The notes beneath the pieces are model-generated. The model searched no databases and was not told the origin of the DNA. It worked only from the letters and a program-made list of their open reading frames with translations. Position numbers and translations under genes: made by a program. A DNA stretch of 64,000 bases, taken from Strongylocentrotus droebachiensis (taxonomy: Eukaryota; Echinodermata; Echinoidea; Camarodonta; Strongylocentrotidae). The stretch spans positions 1 through 64,000 of the forward strand of contig JAVYIG010009961.1 of assembly GCA_035222895.1 (NCBI GenBank), given 5' to 3'. Below, piece by piece: positions 12,101-25,335 of this stretch (positions within the stretch are counted from its first letter, which is position 1; each line of letters opens with the position of its first letter).

Positions 12101-15100
12101 TCCCGGTCAATAGGGGATGGGTACCTAAAAAAAGGCCCCGTTATCCGATATATGCATGTGTATGGAATAATTATTTCTTAAAGAGAGACATGTATTTTTG
12201 ATGCTAAGATATGTGACTTATCCCCTTTTGACCGGGATAAAAGTCATATAAATATGTTTGCTGTATTCATATCTATCAGACAAGAGATGATGGTCCCGGT
12301 CAATAGGGGATGGGTACCTAAAAAAAATGCCCATATATCCGATATATGCATGTGTATGGAATAATTATATTTTAAAGAGAGACATGTATCTTTTTTGATA
12401 AGATGTGACTTATCCCCTTTTGACCGGGATAAAAGTCATATCAAAATGTTTGTTGTATTCATATCTATCAGACAACAGATGATGGTCCTGGTCAATAGGG
12501 GATGGGTACCTAAAAAAGGGCCCCGTTATCCGATATATGCATGTGTATTGAATAATTATTTCTTAAAGAGAGACATGTATTTTTGATGCTAAGATATGTG
12601 ACTTATCCCCTTTTGACCGGGATAAAAGTCATATAAATATGTTTGCTGTATTCATATCTATCAGACAACAGATGATGGTCCCGGTCAATAGGGGATGGGT
12701 ACCTACAAAATGTCCCCGTTATCCGATATATGCATGTGTATGGAATAATTATATTTTAAAGAGAGACATGTATCTTTTTTGATAAGATGTGACTTATCTC
12801 CTTTTAAACGGGATAAAAGTCATATCAAATTGTTTTTATATTCATATCTATCAGACAACAGATGATGGTCCTGGTCAATAGGGGATGGGTACCTAAAAAA
12901 AGGGCCCGTTATCCGATATATGCATGTGTATGGAATAATTATTTCTTAAAGAGAGACATGTATTTTTGATGCTAAGATATGTGACTTATCCCCTTTTGAC
13001 CGGGATAAAAGTCATATAAATATGTTTGCTGTATTCATATCTATCAGACAAGAGATGATGGTCCCGGTCAATAGGGGATGGGTACCTAAAAAAAATGCCC
13101 ATATATCCGATATATGCATTTGTATGGAATAATTATATTTTAAAAGAGAGACATGTATCTTTTTAAATAAGATATTTGACTTATCCCCTTTTGACCGGGA
13201 TAAAAGTCATATCAAAATGTTTGTTGCATTCATATCTATCAGACAACAGATGATGGTCCCGGTCAATAGGGGATGGGTATCTAAAAAAGGCCCATATATC
13301 CGATATATGCATATGTATGGAATTATGATGTGCTACAGATACCTGTATCTTAATTGGATAAGATGTGACTTATCCCCTTTTGACCGGGATAAAAGTCATA
13401 TCAAAATGTTTGTTGCATTCATATCTATCAGACAACAGATGATGGTCCCGGTCAATAGGGGATGGGTACCTAAAATAGGCCGATATATCCGATATATGCA
13501 TTTGTATGGAATAATTATATTTTAAAAGAGAGACATGTATCTTTTTAAATAAGATATGTGACTTATCCCCTTTTGACCGGGATAAAAGTCATATCAAAAT
13601 GTTTGTTGTATTCATATCTATCAGACAACAGATGATGGTCCCGGTCAATAGGGGATGAGTTTCTAATAAAGGCCCATATATCCGATATATGCATGTGTAT
13701 GGAATTATGATGTGCTACAGATACCTGTATCTTTAATTGGATAAGATATGTGACTTATCCCCTTTTGACCGGGATAAAAGTCATATCAAAATGTTTGTTG
13801 CATTCATATCTATCAGACAACAGATGATGGTCCCGGTCAATAGGGGATGGGTATCTAAAAAAGGCCCATATATCCGATATATGCATGTGTATGGAATTAT
13901 GATGTGCTACAGATACCTGTATCTTTAATTGGATAAGATATGTGACTTATCCCCTTTTGACCGGGATAAAAGTCATATCAAAATGTTTGTTGCATTCATA
14001 TCTATCAGACAACAGATGATGGTCCCGGTCAATAGGGGATGGGTATCTAAAAAAGGCCCATATATCCGATATATGCATTTGTATGGAATAATTATATTTT
14101 AAAAGAGAGACATGTATCTTTTTAAATAAGATTTGTGACTTATCCCCTTTTGACCGGGATAAAAGTCATATCAAAATGTTTGTTGCATTCATATCTATCA
14201 GACGACAGATGATGGTCCCGGTCAATAGGGGATGGGTACCTAAAATAGGCCCATATATCCGATATATGCATTTGTATGGAATAATTATATTTTAAAAGAG
14301 AGACATGTATCTTTTTTGATAAGATATGTAACTTATCCCCTTTTGACCGGGATAAAAGTCATATCAAAATGTTTGTTGTATTCATATCTATCAGACAACA
14401 GATGATGGTCCCGGTCAATAGGGGATGAGTTTCTAATAAAGGCCCATATATCCGATATATGCATGTGTATGGAATTATGATGTGCTACAGATACCTGTAT
14501 CTTTAATTGGATAAGATATGTGACTTATCCCCTTTTGACCGGGATAAAAGTCATATCAAAATGTTTGTTGCATTCATATCTATCAGACAACAGATGATGG
14601 TCCCGGTCAATAGGGGATGGGTATCTAAAAAAGGCCCATATATCCGATATATGCATGTGTATGGAATTATGATGTGCTACAGATACCTGTATCTTTAATT
14701 GGATAAGATATGTGACTTATCCCCTTTTGACCGGGATAAAAGTCATATCAAAATGTTTGTTGCATTCATATCTATCAGACAACAGATGATGGTCCCGGTC
14801 AATAGGGGATGGGTATCTAAAAAAGGCCCATATATCCGATATATGCATTTGTATGGAATAATTATATTTTAAAAGAGAGACATGTATCTTTTTTGATAAG
14901 ATGCGACTTATCCCCTTTTGACCGGGATAAAAGTCATATAAATATGTTTGTTGTATTCATATCTATCAGACAACAGATGATGGTCCCGGTCAATAGGGGA
15001 TGGGTATCTAAAAAAAGGCCCATATATCCGATATATGCATTTGTATGGAATAATTATATTTTAAAAGAGAGACATGTATCTTTTTTGATAAGATGCAACT

Positions 15101-18100
15101 TATCCCCTTTTGACCGGGATAAAAGTCATATAAATATGTTTGTTGTATTCATATCTATCAGACAACAGATGATGGTCCCGGTCAATAGGGGATGGGTATC
15201 TAAAAAAGGCCCATATATCCGATATATGCATATGTATGGAATTATGATGTGCTACAGATACCTGTATCTTAATTGGATAAGATGTGACTTATCCCCTTTT
15301 GACCGGGATAAAAGTCATATCAAAATGTTTGTTGCATTCATATCTATCAGACAACAGATGATGGTCCCGGTCAATAGGGGATGGGTATCTAAAAAAGGCC
15401 CATATATCCGATATATGCATTTGTATGGAATAATTATATTTTAAAAGAGAGACATGTATCTTTTTAAATAAGATATTTGACTTATCCCCTTTTGACCGGG
15501 ATAAAAGTCATATCAAAATGTTTGTTGCATTCATATCTATCAGACAACAGATGATGGTCCCGGTCAATAGGGGATGGGTATCTAAAAAAGGCCCATATAT
15601 CCGATATATGCATATGTATGGAATTATGATGTGCTACAGATACCTGTATCTTAATTGGATAAGATGTGACTTATCCCCTTTTGACCGGGATAAAAGTCAT
15701 ATCAAAATGTTTGTTGCATTCATATCTATCAGACAACAGATGATGGTCCCGGTCAATAGGGGATGGGTATCTAAAAAAGGCCCATATATCCGATATATGC
15801 ATTTGTATGGAATAATTATATTTTAAAAGAGAGACATGTATCTTTTTAAATAAGATTTGTGACTTATCCCCTTTTGACCGGGATAAAAGTCATATCAAAA
15901 TGTTTGTTGCATTCATATCTATCAGACGACAGATGATGGTCCCGGTCAATAGGGGATGGGTACCTAAAATAGGCCCATATATCCGATATATGCATTTGTA
16001 TGGAATAATTATATTTTAAAAGAGAGACATGTATCTTTTTTGATAAGATGCGACTTATCCCCTTTTGACCGGGATAAAAGTCATATAAATATGTTTGTTG
16101 TATTCATATCTATCAGACAACAGATGATGGTCCCGGTCAATAGGGGATGGGTATCTAAAAAAAGGCCCATATATCCGATATATGCATTTGTATGGAATAA
16201 TTATATTTTAAAAGAGAGACATGTATCTTTTTAAATAAGATATGTGACTTATCCCCTTTTGACCGGGATAAAAGTCATATCAAAATGTTTGTTGTATTCA
16301 TATCTATCAGACAACAGATGATGGTCCCGGTCAATAGGGGATGAGTTTCTAATAAAGGCCCATATATCCGATATATGCATGTGTATGGAATTATGATGTG
16401 CTACAGATACCTGTATCTTTAATTGGATAAGATATGTGACTTATCCCCTTTTGACCGGGATAAAAGTCATATCAAAATGTTTGTTGCATTCATATCTATC
16501 AGACAACAGATGATGGTCCCGGTCAATAGGGGATGGGTATCTAAAAAAGGCCCATATATCCGATATATGCATGTGTATGGAATTATGATGTGCTACAGAT
16601 ACCTGTATCTTTAATTGGATAAGATATGTGACTTATCCCCTTTTGACCGGGATAAAAGTCATATCAAAATGTTTGTTGCATTCATATCTATCAGACAACA
16701 GATGATGGTCCCGGTCAATAGGGGATGGGTATCTAAAAAAGGCCCATATATCCGATATATGCATTTGTATGGAATAATTATATTTTAAAAGAGAGACATG
16801 TATCTTTTTAAATAAGATATGTGACTTATCCCCTTTTGACCGGGATAAAAGTCATATCAAAATGTTTGTTGCATTCATATCTATCAGACGACAGATGATG
16901 GTCCCGGTCAATAGGGGATGGGTACCTAAAATAGGTCCATATATCCGATATATGCATTTGTATGGAATAATTATATTTTAAAAGAGAGACATGTATCTTT
17001 TTTGATAAGATGCGACTTATCCCCTTTTGACCGGGATAAAAGTCATATAAATATGTTTGTTGTATTCATATCTATCAGACAACAGATGATGGTCCCGGTC
17101 AATAGGGGATGGGTATCTAAAAAAGGCCCATATATCCGATATATGCATTTGTATGGAATAATTATATTTTAAAAGAGAGACATGTATCTTTTTTGATAAG
17201 ATGCGACTTATCCCCTTTTGACCGGGATAAAAGTCATATAAATATGTTTGTTGCATTCATATCTATCAGACAACAGATGATGGTCCCGGTCAATAGGGGA
17301 TGAGTTTCTAATAAAGGCCCATATATCCGATATATGCATGTGTATGGAATTATGATGTGCTACAGATACCTGTATCTTTAATTGGATAAGATATGTGACT
17401 TATCCCCTTTTGACCGGGATAAAAGTCATATCAAAATGTTTGTTGCATTCATATCTATCAGACAACAGATGATGGTCCCGGTCAATAGGGGATGGGTATC
17501 TAAAAAAGGCCCATATATCCGATATATGCATGTGTATGGAATTATGATGTGCTACAGATACCTGTATCTTTAATTGGATAAGATATGTGACTTATCCCCT
17601 TTTGACCGGGATAAAAGTCATATCAAAATGTTTGTTGCATTCATATCTATCAGACAACAGATGATGGTCCCGGTCAATAGGGGATGGGTATCTAAAAAAG
17701 GCCCATATATCCGATATATGCATTTGTATGGAATAATTATATTTTAAAAGAGAGACATGTATCTTTTTAAATAAGATTTGTGACTTATCCCCTTTTGACC
17801 GGGATAAAAGTCATATCAAAATGTTTGTTGCATTCATATCTATCAGACGACAGATGATGGTCCCGGTCAATAGGGGATGGGTACCTAAAATAGGCCCATA
17901 TATCCGATATATGCATTTGTATGGAATAATTATATTTTAAAAGAGAGACATGTATCTTTTTTGATAAGATATGTAACTTATCCCCTTTTGACCGGGATAA
18001 AAGTCATATCAAAATGTTTGTTGTATTCATATCTATCAGACAACAGATGATGGTCCCGGTCAATAGGGGATGAGTTTCTAATAAAGGCCCATATATCCGA

Positions 18101-21100
18101 TATATGCATGTGTATGGAATTATGATGTGCTACAGATACCTGTATCTTTAATTGGATAAGATATGTGACTTATCCCCTTTTGACCGGGATAAAAGTCATA
18201 TCAAAATGTTTGTTGCATTCATATCTATCAGACAACAGATGATGGTCCCGGTCAATAGGGGATGGGTATCTAAAAAAGGCCCATATATCCGATATATGCA
18301 TGTGTATGGAATTATGATGTGCTACAGATACCTGTATCTTTAATTGGATAAGATATGTGACTTATCCCCTTTTGACCGGGATAAAAGTCATATCAAAATG
18401 TTTGTTGCATTCATATCTATCAGACAACAGATGATGGTCCCGGTCAATAGGGGATGGGTATCTAAAAAAGGCCCATATATCCGATATATGCATTTGTATG
18501 GAATAATTATATTTTAAAAGAGAGACATGTATCTTTTTTGATAAGATGCGACTTATCCCCTTTTGACCGGGATAAAAGTCATATAAATATGTTTGTTGTA
18601 TTCATATCTATCAGACAACAGATGATGGTCCCGGTCAATAGGGGATGGGTATCTAAAAAAAGGCCCATATATCCGATATATGCATTTGTATGGAATAATT
18701 ATATTTTAAAAGAGAGACATGTATCTTTTTTGATAAGATGCAACTTATCCCCTTTTGACCGGGATAAAAGTCATATAAATATGTTTGTTGTATTCATATC
18801 TATCAGACAACAGATGATGGTCCCGGTCAATAGGGGATGGGTATCTAAAAAAGGCCCATATATCCGATATATGCATATGTATGGAATTATGATGTGCTAC
18901 AGATACCTGTATCTTAATTGGATAAGATGTGACTTATCCCCTTTTGACCGGGATAAAAGTCATATCAAAATGTTTGTTGCATTCATATCTATCAGACAAC
19001 AGATGATGGTCCCGGTCAATAGGGGATGGGTATCTAAAAAAGGCCCATATATCCGATATATGCATTTGTATGGAATAATTATATTTTAAAAGAGAGACAT
19101 GTATCTTTTTAAATAAGATATTTGACTTATCCCCTTTTGACCGGGATAAAAGTCATATCAAAATGTTTGTTGCATTCATATCTATCAGACAACAGATGAT
19201 GGTCCCGGTCAATAGGGGATGGGTATCTAAAAAAGGCCCATATATCCGATATATGCATATGTATGGAATTATGATGTGCTACAGATACCTGTATCTTAAT
19301 TGGATAAGATGTGACTTATCCCCTTTTGACCGGGATAAAAGTCATATCAAAATGTTTGTTGCATTCATATCTATCAGACAACAGATGATGGTCCCGGTCA
19401 ATAGGGGATGGGTATCTAAAAAAGGCCCATATATCCGATATATGCATTTGTATGGAATAATTATATTTTAAAAGAGAGACATGTATCTTTTTAAATAAGA
19501 TTTGTGACTTATCCCCTTTTGACCGGGATAAAAGTCATATCAAAATGTTTGTTGCATTCATATCTATCAGACGACAGATGATGGTCCCGGTCAATAGGGG
19601 ATGGGTACCTAAAATAGGCCCATATATCCGATATATGCATTTGTATGGAATAATTATATTTTAAAAGAGAGACATGTATCTTTTTTGATAAGATGCGACT
19701 TATCCCCTTTTGACCGGGATAAAAGTCATATAAATATGTTTGTTGTATTCATATCTATCAGACAACAGATGATGGTCCCGGTCAATAGGGGATGGGTATC
19801 TAAAAAAAGGCCCATATATCCGATATATGCATTTGTATGGAATAATTATATTTTAAAAGAGAGACATGTATCTTTTTAAATAAGATATGTGACTTATCCC
19901 CTTTTGACCGGGATAAAAGTCATATCAAAATGTTTGTTGTATTCATATCTATCAGACAACAGATGATGGTCCCGGTCAATAGGGGATGAGTTTCTAATAA
20001 AGGCCCATATATCCGATATATGCATGTGTATGGAATTATGATGTGCTACAGATACCTGTATCTTTAATTGGATAAGATATGTGACTTATCCCCTTTTGAC
20101 CGGGATAAAAGTCATATCAAAATGTTTGTTGCATTCATATCTATCAGACAACAGATGATGGTCCCGGTCAATAGGGGATGGGTATCTAAAAAAGGCCCAT
20201 ATATCCGATATATGCATGTGTATGGAATTATGATGTGCTACAGATACCTGTATCTTTAATTGGATAAGATATGTGACTTATCCCCTTTTGACCGGGATAA
20301 AAGTCATATCAAAATGTTTGTTGCATTCATATCTATCAGACAACAGATGATGGTCCCGGTCAATAGGGGATGGGTATCTAAAAAAGGCCCATATATCCGA
20401 TATATGCATTTGTATGGAATAATTATATTTTAAAAGAGAGACATGTATCTTTTTAAATAAGATATGTGACTTATCCCCTTTTGACCGGGATAAAAGTCAT
20501 ATCAAAATGTTTGTTGCATTCATATCTATCAGACGACAGATGATGGTCCCGGTCAATAGGGGATGGGTACCTAAAATAGGTCCATATATCCGATATATGC
20601 ATTTGTATGGAATAATTATATTTTAAAAGAGAGACATGTATCTTTTTTGATAAGATGCGACTTATCCCCTTTTGACCGGGATAAAAGTCATATAAATATG
20701 TTTGTTGTATTCATATCTATCAGACAACAGATGATGGTCCCGGTCAATAGGGGATGGGTATCTAAAAAAGGCCCATATATCCGATATATGCATTTGTATG
20801 GAATAATTATATTTTAAAAGAGAGACATGTATCTTTTTTGATAAGATGCGACTTATCCCCTTTTGACCGGGATAAAAGTCATATAAATATGTTTGTTGTA
20901 TTCATATCTATCAGACAACAGATGATGGTCCCGGTCAATAAGGGATGGGTACCTAAAAAAAGGCCCATATATCCGATATATGCATGTGTATGGAATAAAT
21001 ATATTTTAAAGAGAAACATGTATCTTTTTAAATATGTGACTTATCCCCTTTTGACCGGGATAAAAGTCATATAAATATGTTTGTTGTATTCATATCTATC

Positions 21101-21745
21101 AGACAACAGATGATGGTCCCGGTCAATAAGGGATGGGTACCTAAAAAAAGGCCCATATATCCGATATATGCATGTGTATGGAATTATGATGTGCTACAGA
21201 TACCTGTATCTTTAATTGGATAAGATATGTAACTTATCCCCTTTTGACCGGGATAAAAGTCATATCAAAATGTTTGTTGCATTAATATCTATCAGACAAC
21301 AGATGATGGTCCCGGTCAATAGGGGATGGGTACCTAAAATAGGCCCATATATCCGATATATGCATTTGTATGGAATAATTATATTTTAAAAGAGAGACAT
21401 GTATCTTTTTAAATATGTGACTTATCCCCTTTTGACCGGAATGAAAGTCATATCAAAATGTTTGTTGTATTCATATCTATCAGACAACAGATGCTGGTCC
21501 CGGTCAATAGGGGATGGGTACCTAAAACAAGGCCTCTATATATCCGATATATGCATGTGTATAGAATAATTATATTTTACAGATAGACATGTATCTTTTT
21601 TGCCAAGATATGTGACTTATCCCCTTTTGACCGGGATAAAACTCATATAAAAATGTAAGTTGTTTTCATATCTATCAGACAACAGATGATGGTCCCGTTT
21701 AATAGGGGTTGGGTACCTAAAACAGGCTTATATCAGATATGTTTA
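6175..21745. repeat. Satellite array, about 80 monomers of about 192 bp
   Basis: Head-to-tail monomers share the core GACTTATCCCCTTTTGACCG, then GATGGTCCCGGTCAATAGGG, then GGGTACCT or GGGTATCT, then ATATCCGATATATGCAT. The distance between equivalent bases is usually 192 bp (for example 10081 to 10273). Several variant classes exist: a GTACCTACAAAATGTCCCCG type mostly in the left third, and GTATCTAAAAAAGGCCC and TGTGCTACAGATACCTG types to the right. Because 192 is a multiple of three, some monomer runs stay open for up to 183 codons (14893-15444 and 18538-19089). I treat these as by-products. Edge monomers at 21540-21745 are the most diverged. Confidence 0.95.
13612..20901. repeat. Higher-order repeat: two adjacent 3,645-bp blocks of the satellite
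   Basis: Blocks 13612-17256 and 17257-20901 match base for base at every place compared at offset 3,645 (for example 13737/17382, 14893/18538, 16423/20068). This is 19 monomers per block. Outside this range the 3,645 offset fails. Earlier copies use other offsets: 384 bp (6622/7006), 4,812 bp (about 6330-6990 to 11142-11802) and 3,662 bp (about 8040-10660 to 11702-14322). Confidence 0.85.
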
Positions 21746-21749
21746 TGTG

Positions 21750-21862
21750 CATTGAATTGTGATATTTTGAATATCCGAAAATCCGAATATCAAACTGGCT
21801 TGATATTCGCACTTTGAATATCGAATATCGAATATCGAATATCTTTCTAACTTCACGCCGGT
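21750..21862. repeat. GAATATC heptamer repeat at the satellite edge
   Basis: Four perfect GAATATC copies (21816-21843) with scattered inverted copies (GATATTC) before them. This separates the satellite from the orphan exon. Confidence 0.65.
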
Positions 21863-22235
21863 ACATGGGCATCGATTCCTTCTGCCGTTTCCGTCGGGAC
21901 GGCATCAAAGTCGGCAGCGTGGAGGATGGTGGCGGTGCTGGTAGCGGTGATGGTAGTGGTGATGGCAGTGGTGATGGTAGTGGTGATGGAAGTGGTGATG
22001 GTGGCTATGGCTTTTCTGTTTATTGGAGTAGTATGGTTGACGGTGGCAGTTTCTGGTAAATGAAGAAAACAAATCATGAATCTTTTGACACATTAATTTT
22101 GAATTGCGATTATTTGTCAAATAGTAAAAATGTATCACGTTTATGTAGTGCTACACACAACATGCTTCAGTCTTGACATGCTTGATGTAAGGGGTTCCAT
22201 GTGGCTATACAATTTCAAAATAAAAGCTTCAAATG
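21863..22235 (+). pseudogene. Orphan last exon and 3' UTR of the four-Cys secreted family
   Basis: From ATGGGCATCGATTCCTTCTG this matches the last exon at 63055-63341 and stays in the same frame to TAA 22057-22059. It encodes MGIDSFCRFRRDGIKV, then a GSGDG repeat tail and the shared end GYGFSVYWSSMVDGGSFW. Homology continues through the 3' UTR, and an AATAAA lies at 22219-22224. The first 60 or so bases of the exon and its splice acceptor are missing; the join to unrelated repeat DNA is at about 21862. Without upstream exons it is a fragment, although its reading frame is intact. Confidence 0.75.
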
Positions 22236-23428
22236 TTACTTCTACAAAAGAGATATTGCAATTTTAAATTTCAGTGGTGCGTCTTCTTGAGTTAACTAGA
22301 TAACGCCACTTATATACGCACTCGCATAGAATAGGGCTGTTTATATTTCGTGCCACAATTATTCAAAATCGAACTCAGAAAAGATGAATAAATCGATGAT
22401 TCATGATTGATACTACAAAGAATAAAGAATAGCAACGAGTATAGAGTAACATTAAAGCTTATCGTCTTTCGATCATTATTCTTTCGCGCGCTTTGTTCCT
22501 TTAGCATCAGTTTATATTGTATTGTCCAATTTTGGCTTTCTGTTCATTATTGCAAATTACTCTGATGAATGCAAGACGAAAAGTCGTTGCTATTCACCAA
22601 GTGTGCAAAATAGATAGTAGAGAGACTATTCGATTTGTCCTATAAATGCTTAGACAATTCAAGTCCTCTGAAGTAACATAGTCATAGTTGCATTGTGCTG
22701 CAGAGTTGTGTTAAACACAGTCTGTTTTTAGACAAAATATATGATTTAGGCAGAGGAGGCTGCTGGAAATGCGAAAATGTCATAACTTCTCAATTGTATT
22801 CTTTTATTTTTCTTGCTAGATATTTGTTTCAGTAAATTAGAACCTCGTTTGACCATCTTTGCGGGAGTTTTCTAGGGCATTACGAGTTTAATGGGAATTG
22901 TAAGTTGTTTCGACTCAGATACCAAACAGGGTTTTTCTTTTTCTTTATTTAAACCTTGCAATACGGTTTAATTTTTCTCCTGTTCATTTTATGCTTGACA
23001 GAATTACCTCTTGTTTGTTTGTTTGTATATTTATACTGACGATAAAATCAATCTTAACGGAATTTTCATGTGTTCATGGTAATTTCCAGAGTATCTCAGT
23101 CTACTATTATGATCATATTTTATTCAACTTAATTGTTAGAGAAATGTAAAGCATATTACAATTTACGTCAATAACGTCATCATAATAACAACAAAATATT
23201 TTAAAAAACCAACCGTTGTACTTTTGTAGTAAATTAATTTGAATAAAAGCAGAAAAATCAGAGAAACATAACAGTTTGAACAAAATCGGACCAATAATAA
23301 TAAAGTTATGAATGTTTGAAATAAAAGATCATTACAGACATGTGTATGTCATACAGGCAATTTTGTTAGTGAGTTGTGACATAATTAGTGAAGGGATGAG
23401 GAAGAGGGAGAGGACAGAGGGAGGGGGA

Positions 23429-23466
<38 letters not shown>

Positions 23467-24677
23467 CAGAGAGAGAGAGAGAGGGAGGAAAGGAGAAAGA
23501 GGGAGAGAGGGGGTGAGAGAGTATTATCATTCTACACGTCCTTGTATGAAGGATGGAGACGGCTATAGAAGAGATGATTACTGCAGGTAGGTTCTATCCT
23601 GAAAGTACTTTTGCATTCAAGTTTATGCTAAAGTTCAAGTTTTCGTTCATAGCTGATTTTTGAAATAAATGACAATTTGCTGATTGTAAACTTTTTTTTG
23701 ACTCACACAGTATAGCTTAGGCGATGAGCTGAGCTTAATTAATGACAATTTATTACGCATTCGCGTACTCCACAAAGATGATGTCATCGAATCGATAGCT
23801 ATTTTGTTGTTGTTGAAAGCTTCGGAATTTTAAAGCTATAGATTTCGAGTTTTTAGAGAGCTGTTTCTCTTCTGACAGACACTAAAATAGCACATAATTT
23901 ATATAATTGTTTTTCTATGGCTCAAAAGCTTTCTATTGATATTCAATTTATATATTTAATTTTTTCACTTTTCGACACGGTCTTCAGCTTTTCACGATGA
24001 CATTTTGTTTTAATATAATAATTATTTATGAACCTCACCCGGAGGGGTAAAGCGTCGCCGCAGACAATTGACAAAAGCCAGATACCCCCCCCCCCCCCCC
24101 TCCCCCTGCCAAATGTTAAGTGGCGTTTCTTGAATTAGTTTTGTATATAAACCTTTTGATTGATTGAATGATAAAACTGAAACAAAAATGACAAAAGTGG
24201 GTGACTCTTTTTGTTTACTCTTTAATAGTTTCTGGTATAAACAAAGCACAAGGCAGACAATGAAGTATAGATACATTTCATACGAACTCATACACATAAC
24301 CGATCATTTTGGATGACCATTTAATATTTACGATAAATATTTCAATTGTTTATCAAATATCTTAGTTTCTCTGTCAACCAACTCATTACTAATGCACCAT
24401 ATATTTAATACCTAATAACTATTTCCATAGTTGCATTCAATATGATAAACTCTTCTAAATTCTTAACAAGATAGCTCTAACATTTCCATGTACATAATTA
24501 ATGTCGCAACGCAACGCCATTTCATATAACTTGGCATTATACATGCACATACATGTAGTGTACTTATCATCTTAAAGGTTTTATTTCTGATGAATTGATC
24601 ACTTTTTCTAAAGTTTTCCCTAATTGTGTGAGTGTAACAAATTTCAAGAAGAGAATCTTAATTTCTATGCAAAATGA
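22236..24677. other. Non-coding, no gene recognised
   Basis: AT-rich sequence. It includes a (GA)n microsatellite at about 23430-23520 and a run of 17 C followed by TCCCCC near 24086-24108. Short open frames lack motifs or splice context. Confidence 0.4.
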
Positions 24678-25335
24678 TATACCTGATATTTCACATTTAC
24701 ACTATTCTAATGAATGCTACATCAATATATTTACATAGAAATCACAAACATACATCTGAACGAGACAGATAAGAGTATAAGGTCAATTTCGAATATTTGC
24801 ATACAGGTATGTTATATATCTCGCGTTCAAAATGTTTAAAAACATCCAATTGAAGGTTCGACTACTGAGAAAGCACGGGTGTTATCGCATGTTTTTGTTA
24901 CAATTTACAATGAAACCGCAGATTCCTGTTGTATGTACAGATATAAGAATAATATCAATGTATATACAATACATAATATGCCTTTGAAAGTTGTTATGCA
25001 TCTTCATGATATTACTTTTGTATACCTGACATTTCACACTTACACTATTCTAATGAACGCTACGCACTTATTTACATTTACATAGAAATCGCAAACATAC
25101 ATCTGACCAAGACAAATTAGAGTTTAAAGGTCAATTGAGAATTTTGCATACAGGTATGTTATATATCTCGCGTCATATTTAAAATCATCCAAATGAAGGT
25201 TCGACTATTGAGAATTTTACAATTTACAATGAAACTGCAGATTCCTGTTGTATGTACAGATATAAGAATAATTGCAATGTATATACACTACAGAATATGC
25301 CTCTGAATGTTGCAATGCATCTTAATGAATTAAAA
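24678..25335. repeat. Tandem duplication, unit about 340 bp
   Basis: Segment 24678-25018 is repeated at 25021-25335 with clear but diverged identity. Shared markers include CATACAGGTATGTTATATAT, TGAAGGTTCGACTA and CAGATTCCTGTTGTATGTAC. The second copy lacks about 25 bp around AAAGCACGGGTGTTATCG. No coding signal. Confidence 0.75.

Noticed and set aside
6335..21074. More than twenty repeated 60-183 codon ORFs containing SPFDRDKSH and RQQMMVPVNRGWV
   Set aside because: They are the same satellite monomer read in one frame. The 192-bp period keeps the frame by arithmetic. There are no splice, promoter or domain signals.
6175..21745. CRISPR-like array
   Set aside because: Whole monomers are repeated with no unique spacers, the unit is about 192 bp, and the genome is eukaryotic.
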